Shown: positions 41,161 through 48,927 of the stretch, in pieces
Numbering within the stretch: position 1 is the stretch's first letter
Layout of the letters: every line of letters starts with the position of its first letter
From: Caldicellulosiruptor danielii
GTDB taxonomy: Bacteria; Bacillota; Thermoanaerobacteria; Caldicellulosiruptorales; Caldicellulosiruptoraceae
Assembly: GCF_034343125.1 (NCBI RefSeq)
Contig: NZ_CP139957.1
Span: forward strand, 2,040,001-2,104,000
Reading direction: 5' to 3'
Length of the DNA: 64,000 bases
Notes under the pieces: model-generated
The model's input: only the letters and a program-made list of their open reading frames with translations
What the model was told of the DNA's origin: nothing
Databases searched by the model: none
Position numbers and translations under genes: made by a program

Positions 41161-41189
41161 ATTATACATCGAATTTTTAAGTTTTGCAA
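41161..41189 (-). promoter_or_regulatory. Additional promoter
   Basis: Minus strand TTGCAA, 17 nt, TATAAT, followed by AGCAAAACCATACTG, the same early leader sequence as other cassettes. Lies between the antitoxin stop and the next promoter. Confidence 0.65.
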
Positions 41190-41210
41190 CATGGTTTGAA
41201 AACAGTGTTC

Positions 41211-41384
41211 TTATTGTTTCAGTATTTCTTTCCCATTTTCTTCTTTAAACTCTTCTAACTCTTTCCTGACTTTTTCTGCTCTTTTGTGTACGTACTCTAA
41301 AAATTCTTGCAAAGTCATATTTTTTGTTTCTTCATAGAATTTCTCCTGAAACCGATGAATTTCTTGCATTACAGCATTTTCCAT
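41211..41384 (-). CDS. Putative antitoxin next to PIN toxin, 57 aa
   Basis: Short helical, highly charged protein (QEFLEYVHKRAEKVRKELEEF). ATG at 41384 with GAGGAG 8 nt upstream inside the end of the PIN gene. Order toxin-antitoxin is the reverse of usual. Assigned by position. Confidence 0.6.
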   Translation of the reverse strand: MENAVMQEIHRFQEKFYEETKNMTLQEFLEYVHKRAEKVRKELEEFKEENGKEILKQ

Positions 41385-41389
41385 AATTA

Positions 41390-41866
41390 TCACTCCTCAT
41401 CTACAAGCATATTGGGAGCCACAATTTGAATTTCTTTATAACCTGTCAGTTTATTAATCCCATTGACTCCCAATATAGTTTTCGCACGTACAATATGTTT
41501 GAAGTTCCATGATACAAGAAAATCGCAGTTTGAAACGGTTGCTGCTGCTATGTGCAATGCGTCTGACTTGTACTTCTGTGGTATAATACCTGCGTTAACA
41601 TACTTTTCTGCAAGACTGTTAATTTCTTCTGTTAGAAATATTAGGTTATAATTGATTTGTCGCAAATAATTATACAAGTTGGACCTTTTTACAGGGTTAC
41701 AACCTTCAAGCTCTATCAGCACAAGTTCCGAGATGAAAATAATATATTCCTGTTTTCTGCAACTGTCCCAGAGTTTTTGGGTTATCAATGTATTCTGAGG
41801 GTTATCTGGATGGTCCAGATGGCTTATTACTGAAGTATCAAAGTATAGTGTTAATTTTTTATTCAT
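41390..41866 (-). CDS. PIN-domain ribonuclease (VapC-like), 158 aa
   Basis: PIN acidic residues: Asp in LYFDTSVISHLD, Glu in ELVLIELEG, Asp in SDALHIAAATVSNCDFLVSWN. VapC-type PIN toxins cleave tRNA or rRNA. ATG at 41866 after GAGGGG of a paired element variant. Confidence 0.88.
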   Translation of the reverse strand: MNKKLTLYFDTSVISHLDHPDNPQNTLITQKLWDSCRKQEYIIFISELVLIELEGCNPVKRSNLYNYLRQINYNLIFLTEEINSLAEKYVNAGIIPQKYKSDALHIAAATVSNCDFLVSWNFKHIVRAKTILGVNGINKLTGYKEIQIVAPNMLVDEE

Positions 41867-41876
41867 TTTTCCCCTC

Positions 41877-41909
41877 TTTCTTTTTTTGGCAAACTATAAA
41901 TAGCAAGCT
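41877..41909 (-). promoter_or_regulatory. Paired element variant before the PIN gene
   Basis: Minus strand AGCTTGC (one change), 7 nt, AGTTTGC, then a purine tract and GAGGGG. No anti-SD arm obvious. Confidence 0.55.
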
Positions 41910-41927
41910 TCTACCCAATGAGAGCTT

Positions 41928-42010
41928 TTATTTTTACATTTTTGTAGACAGGTTTTAAACACAGTTTTGCCGACTGTTTTTATTATACACCTTATTTGTA
42001 GTTTCTGCAA
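41928..42010 (-). promoter_or_regulatory. Promoter and conserved leader of the PIN-antitoxin operon
   Basis: Minus strand TTGCAG, 17 nt, TATAAT (42010-41982), then GCAAAACTGTGTTTAAAACC and TGTCTACAAAAATGTAAAAA. No terminator between it and the PIN gene. Confidence 0.7.
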
Positions 42011-42079
42011 TACAATTTAAGCAGAGATTTTTAGGACTTTTAGACTACTGGACAAGGTATTGTACGGGCTGTGAAGTTA

Positions 42080-42220
42080 TCTTTTCTTCCTGCTGGGTAT
42101 TGTGTGAGGCTTTTGTGTAATCGTTTACGCTCATTCCTCTTGACCTTTTTGCTATTGTTGTTGATACCCCGGCTCAAAAGCCCTTCTCAGGTCTGGTTGC
42201 AACCTGCAACCCCAGTAGTT
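42080..42220. repeat. Degenerate intergenic repeat B with cre-like palindrome
   Basis: Contains TGTAATCGTTTACG, then CTCAAAAGCCCTTCTCAGG and a CCAGTAG word. Related to repeat A and repeat C. Sits just upstream of the PIN operon promoter. Confidence 0.55.
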
Positions 42221-42231
42221 GTCTGTGACTT

Positions 42232-42312
42232 TTTTTATATTTTTGTAGGACATTTTCAGAACACAATTTCGCTACCAGAATCTATTATACACTTGGGTTC
42301 TAGTTTTTGCAA
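42232..42312 (-). promoter_or_regulatory. Promoter and conserved leader upstream of repeat B
   Basis: Minus strand TTGCAA, 17 nt, TATAAT (42312-42284), then AGCGAAATTGTGTT and TGTCCTACAAAAATATAAAA. It reads into repeat B. Confidence 0.65.
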
Positions 42313-42339
42313 CAGTTTTTTTTACTGCTGGGCGTGAGG

Positions 42340-42500
42340 AAAGCTTATGCTCCTATCGGACATTTGTTTGCTTTTAAATGTAATCGTTTACAGTTATTCT
42401 TCCCCTGCTTTTCCCTTCCGTGCGACTTTGCAGGTAGCTCGAAAGCCCTTTTCAGGTTTGGTTGCTACCTGCAAGCCCAGTAGTTATCTGGGTTTTTGCA
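42340..42500. repeat. Degenerate intergenic repeat C with cre-like palindrome
   Basis: Contains TGTAATCGTTTACA (perfect fit to TGNAANCGNTNNCA) and a hairpin GCAGGTAGC...GCTACCTGC whose loop holds GAAAGCCCTTTTCAGG. The region 41910-42568 has no gene; it holds repeats B, C and two promoters. Confidence 0.55.
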
Positions 42501-42568
42501 ATACTCCCGTGCCCGATTAGGGCTTTTGGTTTACCTTTTTTGTGGGCGCATCTGCAAGGTACCTGTTT

Positions 42569-43171
42569 CTATCTCTTCCGCATTACAGTTTTCTTTGTTC
42601 TGCACTTCTTAGCTTTCTTAATAGCTTGGGCTTCTAATATCCTAATGTTAATGATTTTTGTCAATTTCTGATTTCTGCAGTATTTGTCAGGTTGGCGACG
42701 TTGAACCATGAAAGTTTCTGGGCAATATACGTTAGGATTTTCCCTTTTTTCTTTGATACCTAAATAGAGATATATTGGTTTGTTTTTTTCTATTTCTATC
42801 TTAAAGAATAGAAATTTGGACTGAAGCTTGCAATTTTGTAATTTATGTGGGTCAAAATCAATTATGTACTTACTGGTTGCTAGAATGGGTAGCAGGTCGA
42901 AAAATTTTATTCTTTCTTCGATTTCAGCAAAAAATTTGCTTGTTTTTAGGTAGGAAAAAGTTATTTTTCGCTCATTTAAACTTTTGAAAACCTTGTCAGG
43001 AGGAGCTTTTGATAAGTTTGGTTTGTCAACAAGTTTATGTAGACCTAACAAATGTCTTAAATTTCTTTTACCACATTTAAGAATTATTTCTCTTCCATCA
43101 TCCAAAGTATATATGAAATACTTCCCCATCACTTTTTTGTAATTCTCAAGTGCTCGTTGCAATTCGTCCAC
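42569..43171 (-). CDS. PBECR4-like putative nuclease-fold protein, 200 aa
   Basis: YFIYTLDDGREIILKCGKRNLRHLLGLHKL resembles the PBECR4 (phage Barnase-EndoU-colicin-RelE-like) signature with the HLLGL block; these are predicted RNases of phages and mobile elements. C-terminus is strongly basic. GTG start at 43171 after AAGGGGG; earlier codons cross a terminator hairpin. Family call is from memory of the motif, so moderate. Confidence 0.6.
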   Translation of the reverse strand: MDELQRALENYKKVMGKYFIYTLDDGREIILKCGKRNLRHLLGLHKLVDKPNLSKAPPDKVFKSLNERKITFSYLKTSKFFAEIEERIKFFDLLPILATSKYIIDFDPHKLQNCKLQSKFLFFKIEIEKNKPIYLYLGIKEKRENPNVYCPETFMVQRRQPDKYCRNQKLTKIINIRILEAQAIKKAKKCRTKKTVMRKR

Positions 43172-43191
43172 AAAAGAAAAAACCCCCTTAA

Positions 43192-43226
43192 AGCAAAAAC
43201 CTTGGGTGTTAACACCCAAGGTTTTA
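43192..43226. terminator. Perfect palindromic terminator in the leader
   Basis: AAAACCTTGGGTGTTAACACCCAAGGTTTT, 15-bp stem, 20 nt before the SD of the PBECR4-like gene; T tract on the minus strand. Confidence 0.8.
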
Positions 43227-43390
43227 CTCTTATTATTTCACCTTCGTGTTTTGTTTTCGGGATGACTTTTCATCCCTAGCCAGCAGGGCTCCAACACGAA
43301 GGAAAAGCCCCAACATGTGCTTCTATATTTTACGTCCCGAAGCTAGGGAGAGGCTCGCTGGCAAAGCCCGGTATGCTTCTAAGGTGCATA
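43227..43390 (-). ncRNA. Candidate structured leader RNA upstream of the PBECR4-like gene
   Basis: About 160 nt with many perfect helices on the minus strand: GGTATGC...GCATACC, CCTTCGTGTT...AACACGAAGG, GGGATG-6-CATCCC. TCCCTAGC and GCCAGC can pair with GCTAGGGA and GCTGGC, but those two targets are adjacent and overlap (GCTGGCTAGGGA), so the helices exclude each other. It lies between a promoter and a terminator. GC-rich compared with surroundings. No known riboswitch recognised. Confidence 0.55.
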
Positions 43391-43426
43391 CCACACCTTT
43401 CACTTTAATTATACCCATTGCACTTT

Positions 43427-43455
43427 TATTATATACCACTTTTTATTTGGTTGCA
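43427..43455 (-). promoter_or_regulatory. Promoter of the structured leader
   Basis: Minus strand TTGCAA, 17 nt ending GTGGTAT, TATAAT. A second TATAAT occurs at 43412-43407 without a clear -35. Confidence 0.65.
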
Positions 43456-43545
43456 AGACAATTATTACCAATGTCCTTTTATGGATTTCCGTACGTTTGG
43501 TGAACTCTCTGCATCACACCTGATGCAAATTATCGCATTTGCTTT

Positions 43546-46419
43546 CTAGACAAAAATTTTGTTGACCAGGTCTTTTTCTGTAGTATACTCAATTACTCTT
43601 TTACTTAGTTCTTTCAAGAGTGTATCAAAATATTTATGCTTTCCCCACAGGTCTTTATCACCTATTACTATGACTCTATATTTAGCTCTTGTCAGTGCTA
43701 CATTTAAGATATTCGGCTCTGAAGATGCCCAGCTTATAGCCCCTTCGCTGTTTTCATCAGCACCAAGACATATAATTACATTGTTGGCTTGCTTACCTTG
43801 AAAGCTGTGTATTGTACCAACTATTTCATCAACTATATGTTCCCATTCTTCTTTCTTAAAATTTATATTATGCAAAGGTATTCTCTTCAACTCAGTAGAT
43901 ATACTATTTTTAACAGCTTTAAAAGGAGAAATAATAAAAAGCTCTTCGGTTAATTTAATTTCATTTTGAACTATTAGTGCTCGGTGCAAAAATTCCTGTA
44001 CGATGGTTTTTACTACTTGCCCCTGTTTTTCAACATAATGTCTTCCACTGCATTTACCCTTTACATTTATCCAGAAGCTATCTTTAAAAACTGTCCGTAA
44101 TTTTTCTGGTTTATTCACATCAAAAATCATAAGATTATTATAAGCTATTTCATTCGCCACTGTGAACATTGGGTCCATACAACGTTTATGTACTCTAAGG
44201 GGACATCCTACCCACATATTACTAATTCTTGCACCAAATTTGCTGGCTCTGTCTGCTACAATTTGTACAGAATCAGTTTCGGTTATACGTGGTGTGCATG
44301 AATTGCTATTTTCTTCCTTTTTGAAGATTCCATATGCTTTGAATACATTATTGATAACAAACGATGGTATTTTTACAACAGGTGGAATCTGCAAAGGATC
44401 TCCCACTATTATTGCTCTTTTACTTCTGAGAAGCGCACCGATAAAGTGCTGGGGCAGCACCTGACCAGCTTCATCCACAATCAGCCAGCCAATGATTTCG
44501 TCATCAACATCTCTGAACATATTACTCAATGATGCAAGTGTTGTTGAAACAACGGGAACAATTAAAAAGAAAGTATACCACAGTTCTTTTACCTTTTCTG
44601 AAGGTAGTGATTCGTTTTTTCTCATATATTTAATAAACCTCTCCAGATTACATATAAACTTTTCTTTGTTTGCAGCAATAACAGCCTGATGTAATTGAAG
44701 AGCTCTTACAAAAACTTCGTCGCGTATATCATTGAAATATTTGCTTAACCATGGAAATGATTTGTGAATTTCACGCTCACTTTGAGACCAGAACTCCTGG
44801 GAAGGAAGTTTCATATCATCAGGAAAATATCTAGCAAAAATTTTCTTCAGACAAAACTCCCCAGCTCTGGCTACTAAATGGCTGAATTTAAACTTAGTTC
44901 CCTCAAGTTTCAAAAAAAACTCTATAGCTCTGTAACATTTCTGAATACGTCTAAACTTTTTAAAGGCATGATTGAACCTTCTTTTACATAGTTCCCACTT
45001 AACTTGCGGTATAGAAGAAAACAGTTCATTAATATACTTTTCCAGAGCACTGAAAAACTTTTCTCTGTTTTCTTTTTTGCCCAAAACTGCTGAAATTAAT
45101 GCCCAGTATTGCTGTCCGTTTTCGCTTGATACAGGGAATTCTGTTTTCTTACTATCTTCATTGTTTTCCTCTTTATAGTCGTATATCAGTTTAGCTTCAT
45201 CTTTAAAATAATCCAATTCATATTTTTCAAGACAGGACCAGTCAACTGAATCTAGGACCGGTATTTCTTTAGTAACGTTTTCCACAGCTTTGTTGTTGGC
45301 AGAAGCAACTACAATGTTAAAGTTTTTTAAAGCGGAATTGACGACATTTACATCACCCACGAGCCCTTTAAATAGTTCTTCTGGTGAACGAAACCTGACA
45401 AGTTCAAGCGCTCTTAGTGTGATGATATTGGCTATAATATCTTTAAGAATAGTAGTTTTACCAGTACCCGGTGGTCCATTAATTGAGAATATTTTTTCAG
45501 TTTCAATTGTGTTGAAAATAAGGTTAACAGCTATTTGCTGCATAAGGTTTAAATTTATCTTTTCAGGATGTATCCACCTTGCAGGAGTTATATATTTGGC
45601 AGTAGTGTATTTTCTAAGTTTCAATAATTCTGTAAGATCTTCTTTTTGTTGCGACTCAGTAAAGAAACGAAATAGGATGGGATTTAAATTATCGTTTTCA
45701 AGCCGTTTGAGTGCTTTCTCAATATCTTTCAAATAGAAACTATCAAAAAGGTCCTGTGATTGTATTTCATCATCTTCGTCTATTTCATTTTCCACGTTAG
45801 TTTTTTGTTTGTCTTTTTTGAACCACTTAACACCAAATGAATTGACAAATTCTTTGTTTTCAACAGGATAAATGTCGTAACAAAATTTTTGAAGTAAATT
45901 CATATAGATTTCTTTAACATTAATGTTCTCCTGATTTTTTACTATCTTTTCAAACTCGTCTTTCAGGTTCTGAGCAAACTCTGCGAATTTTTCTCCTAGT
46001 TCATAGTCTCCAGTTTGCCTTTCTTTATTTTTCCCCTGCAATATTTCTGGGTTTTCCCTTTCAATAGTACTTTCATTCTCCAGTTGTTTAAGAGCCCACA
46101 ACGTAGAAGACACTTTAAAACTATTGTCTTTATATTTTCCGTTTTCATCGATATCAAAATAGAACCAGTATAGCTTTTCATCCCCTTTTTCAGGGTGGTT
46201 ATATGGCTGGTTATAAATTTTTTCAAAAGCTTTTTTTACTTCCTGGTAACTATAGATTCCAAGGAAAACTCTGCAATTTGTAAAATATTTTGGACTCCTA
46301 ATTTCAGAAAAGTTGTTTATAAAGACCCCATTGGAAATAGTAGCAGGTTGTAATAATTCAAGTTTTTGATATGCCAGTAATATTCTTCTCATCTCATCTT
46401 TTGCAATTGTATCTACCAT
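43546..46419 (-). CDS. SF1 (Upf1/DNA2-like) helicase, 957 aa
   Basis: N-terminal 300 residues unlike known helicases, then SF1B motifs: Walker A NGPPGTGKTTILKDI, motif II VDEAGQV (DEAG), motif III GDPLQIPP, motif V VGTIHSFQGKQANNVI and motif VI LNVALTRAKYRVIV. A long insertion lies between motifs Ia and II. Such large SF1 helicases with a private N-terminal domain are common in mobile elements and defence islands. ATG at 46419 after AAAGGAG. Has none of the CTACTGG words common elsewhere, consistent with separate origin. Confidence 0.88.
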   Translation of the reverse strand: MVDTIAKDEMRRILLAYQKLELLQPATISNGVFINNFSEIRSPKYFTNCRVFLGIYSYQEVKKAFEKIYNQPYNHPEKGDEKLYWFYFDIDENGKYKDNSFKVSSTLWALKQLENESTIERENPEILQGKNKERQTGDYELGEKFAEFAQNLKDEFEKIVKNQENINVKEIYMNLLQKFCYDIYPVENKEFVNSFGVKWFKKDKQKTNVENEIDEDDEIQSQDLFDSFYLKDIEKALKRLENDNLNPILFRFFTESQQKEDLTELLKLRKYTTAKYITPARWIHPEKINLNLMQQIAVNLIFNTIETEKIFSINGPPGTGKTTILKDIIANIITLRALELVRFRSPEELFKGLVGDVNVVNSALKNFNIVVASANNKAVENVTKEIPVLDSVDWSCLEKYELDYFKDEAKLIYDYKEENNEDSKKTEFPVSSENGQQYWALISAVLGKKENREKFFSALEKYINELFSSIPQVKWELCKRRFNHAFKKFRRIQKCYRAIEFFLKLEGTKFKFSHLVARAGEFCLKKIFARYFPDDMKLPSQEFWSQSEREIHKSFPWLSKYFNDIRDEVFVRALQLHQAVIAANKEKFICNLERFIKYMRKNESLPSEKVKELWYTFFLIVPVVSTTLASLSNMFRDVDDEIIGWLIVDEAGQVLPQHFIGALLRSKRAIIVGDPLQIPPVVKIPSFVINNVFKAYGIFKKEENSNSCTPRITETDSVQIVADRASKFGARISNMWVGCPLRVHKRCMDPMFTVANEIAYNNLMIFDVNKPEKLRTVFKDSFWINVKGKCSGRHYVEKQGQVVKTIVQEFLHRALIVQNEIKLTEELFIISPFKAVKNSISTELKRIPLHNINFKKEEWEHIVDEIVGTIHSFQGKQANNVIICLGADENSEGAISWASSEPNILNVALTRAKYRVIVIGDKDLWGKHKYFDTLLKELSKRVIEYTTEKDLVNKIFV

Positions 46420-46495
46420 CCTGCCAACTCCTTTCGTTACATGCAAACCATGATTTGAAAATATTTTTTACTCTGTATTATTTCGAGGGTAGAAA

Positions 46496-46681
46496 TTATT
46501 CAGAATTTTCCTTTTCAATTTTTATTTCACCATGTTTTTCTTCAAACTCTTTGACATAACGTTCAACCAAAAATTCTATCTCTTTATTAACTGAGCGTTT
46601 ATTAATGCCTGCAATTACTCTTAGTTTTGCAAGCAGTTTTTCGGGAAGGCGAAGCGTGAAAGTAGGCAAGTTAGAAGGCAT
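46496..46681 (-). CDS. Ribbon-helix-helix (CopG/Arc-like) protein, 61 aa
   Basis: PTFTLRLPEKLLAKLRVIAG then NKRSVNKEIEFLVERYV is a RHH domain: beta strand plus two helices; acidic tail. Likely repressor. ATG at 46681 after GAGGTG. Divergent from another RHH gene at 46831. Confidence 0.82.
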   Translation of the reverse strand: MPSNLPTFTLRLPEKLLAKLRVIAGINKRSVNKEIEFLVERYVKEFEEKHGEIKIEKENSE

Positions 46682-46730
46682 ACAATCACCTCAACTTATA
46701 GTTGATAACATAATTATATCAGTTTGATGT

Positions 46731-46806
46731 CACTGAGTATACACCCACGGTGAGTTTAAAATTCACTCAAAGTGATATTGACTTCATTTTAACTTCACCT
46801 TATAAT
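46731..46806. promoter_or_regulatory. Divergent operator/promoter between two RHH genes
   Basis: Plus-strand promoter TTGACT, 17 nt, TATAAT (46778-46806). Upstream TCACT...GTGAGTTTAAAATTCACTC...AGTGA, nested inverted repeats, fit RHH operators. Confidence 0.7.
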
Positions 46807-46830
46807 AGATAGTAAAGAGGTGATTTAAAA

Positions 46831-46995
46831 GTGAGTGCACTACCCCAAAAAAGAACGATTGCTTTAACTATCAGAATAACTCCTGAAATAAATGAGAAAT
46901 TAACAGAATTGACAAGAAAAATGGGGATATCCAAAAATGCTTACATTAAGATGTTGTTAATTAATGCTTTACAAACATTTGACAAATTAGCTTAA
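46831..46995 (+). CDS. Small ribbon-helix-helix protein, 54 aa
   Basis: GTG start at 46831 after GAGGTGA, TAA at 46995. KRTIALTIRITPEINEKL then KMGISKNAYIKMLLINAL is the RHH pattern. First plus-strand gene. Shorter than many gene callers report. Confidence 0.75.
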   Translation: MSALPQKRTIALTIRITPEINEKLTELTRKMGISKNAYIKMLLINALQTFDKLA

Positions 46996-47106
46996 CTACT
47001 GCTTCTAATTTGTTGTAAGAAATTTCTGCTAAAAATATAATATACTCCTGTTGCGGTTTTGGGAAATTTGATTTTTGCAATTGCTTTAAGAAATAACAAA
47101 CATATG

Positions 47107-47433
47107 TTAGTAGTCATGTGTTTCAAAAATCTCTTTTAAAAACTTGGTTAATGCAATTACTTTCTTCTTTGGAAGTTTATTTATAATGCTTAATAGTTCA
47201 TTTATTGCAGGATTTATCTCATTTTGAGGTTGTTCCTCGTCTTCAAAAAATTGACTCAAAGTAATACCAAAACCATTTTCACATATCCTCTGCAACGTAG
47301 GAATACTTGGTATTTTGCCTTCTTTTAGAATACTCTGCAAGGTAGATTGTGCTATTCCCGATTTTATAGCTAATTGGCGTGTAGTGTAACCGTATTTTTC
47401 TTTCAGCTTAGCTATTTTCTGAATTACGTCCAT
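47107..47433 (-). CDS. XRE-family regulator, 108 aa
   Basis: HTH: YGYTTRQLAIKSGIAQSTLQSIL, followed by PSIPTLQRICENGFGITLSQFF and a C-terminal helical tail. Divergent from the XRE gene at 47565 with operators between, a CI/Cro-like layout. ATG at 47433 with GGTGAG upstream. Confidence 0.88.
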   Translation of the reverse strand: MDVIQKIAKLKEKYGYTTRQLAIKSGIAQSTLQSILKEGKIPSIPTLQRICENGFGITLSQFFEDEEQPQNEINPAINELLSIINKLPKKKVIALTKFLKEIFETHDY

Positions 47434-47445
47434 GTTTCTCACCAT

Positions 47446-47540
47446 ACGATTTTTCGTTCATAGTTTTTATTATAGCATTCTATCAATTTTATCAGTCTAA
47501 CGAATTATCGGTTGACAAAATAACGATATTTCGTTATAAT
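47446..47540. promoter_or_regulatory. Divergent XRE switch: three operators and a consensus promoter
   Basis: Operators ACGATTTTTCGT (47446), ACGAATTATCGG (47500), ACGATATTTCGT (47523) share ACGA-N4-TCGT. Plus promoter TTGACA, 17 nt, TATAAT (47512-47540) is perfect consensus and has the third operator in its spacer. Confidence 0.8.
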
Positions 47541-47564
47541 ATCTTTAGATTCGAAAGGAGTGAT

Positions 47565-47783
47565 ATGAAGGTGACATTGGGAGATAAGATAAGAAATTTA
47601 AGATTGACAAAAGGATTATCACAGAAAAAACTGGCAGAGTTAACTGGTATTCCACAAACAACTATTAGTGATTTTGAGCGTAATAAATATAAACCAGACC
47701 TTGAAAGATTACAAAAACTAGCGAGATTTTTTGAAATGACACTTGATGAACTTTTGAGCTTTCCTAACGACAAATCAGCATAG
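47565..47783 (+). CDS. XRE-family repressor, 72 aa
   Basis: Minimal HTH_3: DKIRNLRLTKGLSQKKLAEL, TTISDFERNKYKPDLERLQKLA, MTLDELL. ATG at 47565 after AAAGGAG. Its own promoter carries an operator, so likely autoregulated; it leads the replication genes. Confidence 0.88.
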   Translation: MKVTLGDKIRNLRLTKGLSQKKLAELTGIPQTTISDFERNKYKPDLERLQKLARFFEMTLDELLSFPNDKSA

Positions 47784-47817
47784 TTTTAAATTCACCTAAA
47801 TAAAGGAGTGTTCTAAA

Positions 47818-48927
47818 ATGGATATTCACAGCGAGATAGAAGCATTTGAAAATTGGCTGGAAACTAATTATCTTCCCATAACAAGTCAATTTTTATGGTA
47901 TAAACTCTTGAGTTTGTTTGCTAAAGCAGGTTACCCCGAGTGGTTAACAATTAGCAACCAAGTTCTAATGGCTAAAACAGGAATAAACTCCAAACACACA
48001 CTTATAGAAGCAAGAAATAAACTACTGAAAGCAGGATTTATAGAAATCAGGACAGGAAAGAAAGGAGAACCTACAAGCTATAGATTGATTTCAAATCAAG
48101 AAAGGGTGCAAAAAAAGAACCAAATAATGCACTCTAAAAGTTTTGGTGCAGAAAAAGGTGCAAAAAATGAACCAAATATTGTACCCTATTTAGAAAACGG
48201 TACAGAATATGGTGCAAATTTTGAACCGAATATTGCACCAAAAGAGAAAAAGGGTGCAGAATATGGTGCAAAAAATGCACCGAATCCTGCACCAGAAGAA
48301 CAACAAAACCCAGTAGACTCCTGCTCTCAAACCACTTCGCAAAACCAGAACCTGCAAAACGACAAAGATATAAATATCTTTGTTAGCAATAATAACAATA
48401 ATCTAAATAAAAATCAAGATAATTTAGAGGTTTTAAAAGATATTAAGTTAACTAACGTTAACACAGAAGTGGATTTGAGAGCACAGAAAACTACTGGGGA
48501 AGATGTAAGTGAATCACTGCCAGAAGTAAACAACAGGAAGTTGATAGCAGACCTTGTTAAGCGGTTTGAAGAGATTACTGGAAAGCATGACAACAAACTT
48601 TATCCGCTGCTGGGGCAGCTATATAACCAGTACGGTTATGCTGAGGTTTTGTGGGCACTTGACAGGCTTGAGTGGGGGCTTAGAAATAAAAAAATTGAGA
48701 AACCCGAAGGGTATCTAATCAACGTTTTGAAAAACGGAAATGAAAGAAAAAAGGAGAGTGAGGCAGATGGAAAGCATAAGAAAGATAGCAGAAAATATGG
48801 TGAACTTCCACCAGACGACCCATACTCTATCATCAAACCAATCAGGCTTGGAAAACAGCCAGACTCGGATTTTGACCCATACTCTCTCATCCAGCCTATT
48901 CGACTTGGAGGCAGTAGTTCATCGTGA
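47818..48927 (+). CDS. DnaD-like replication initiation protein with internal repeats, 369 aa
   Basis: N-terminal winged helix like DnaD/phage replisome organisers (FLWYKLLSLFAKAG, WLTISNQVLMAKTGI, LIEARNKLLKAGFIE). Residues about 95-160 are three to four 18-residue repeats (GAEYGAKNxPNxAP), encoded by 54-bp DNA repeats. C-terminal DnaD-2-like part (VKRFEEITGKHDNKL, YAEVLWALDRLE). ATG at 47818 after AAAGGAG. Its end overlaps the loader gene by 161 nt. It probably binds the origin and recruits the loader. Confidence 0.85.
   Translation: MDIHSEIEAFENWLETNYLPITSQFLWYKLLSLFAKAGYPEWLTISNQVLMAKTGINSKHTLIEARNKLLKAGFIEIRTGKKGEPTSYRLISNQERVQKKNQIMHSKSFGAEKGAKNEPNIVPYLENGTEYGANFEPNIAPKEKKGAEYGAKNAPNPAPEEQQNPVDSCSQTTSQNQNLQNDKDINIFVSNNNNNLNKNQDNLEVLKDIKLTNVNTEVDLRAQKTTGEDVSESLPEVNNRKLIADLVKRFEEITGKHDNKLYPLLGQLYNQYGYAEVLWALDRLEWGLRNKKIEKPEGYLINVLKNGNERKKESEADGKHKKDSRKYGELPPDDPYSIIKPIRLGKQPDSDFDPYSLIQPIRLGGSSSS
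48105..48293 (+). repeat. 54-bp tandem repeats: candidate origin iterons
   Basis: Units at 48157, 48211 and 48265 begin GGTGCAAA and end TTGCACC or CTGCACC within 29 bases, spaced exactly 54 bp; a degenerate unit starts at 48105. Each is an imperfect palindrome. Location inside the initiator gene matches origins of many phages and plasmids. Confidence 0.65.

Noticed and set aside
47534-47773. Minus-strand 79-codon ORF
   Set aside because: Antisense to the XRE gene and promoter.
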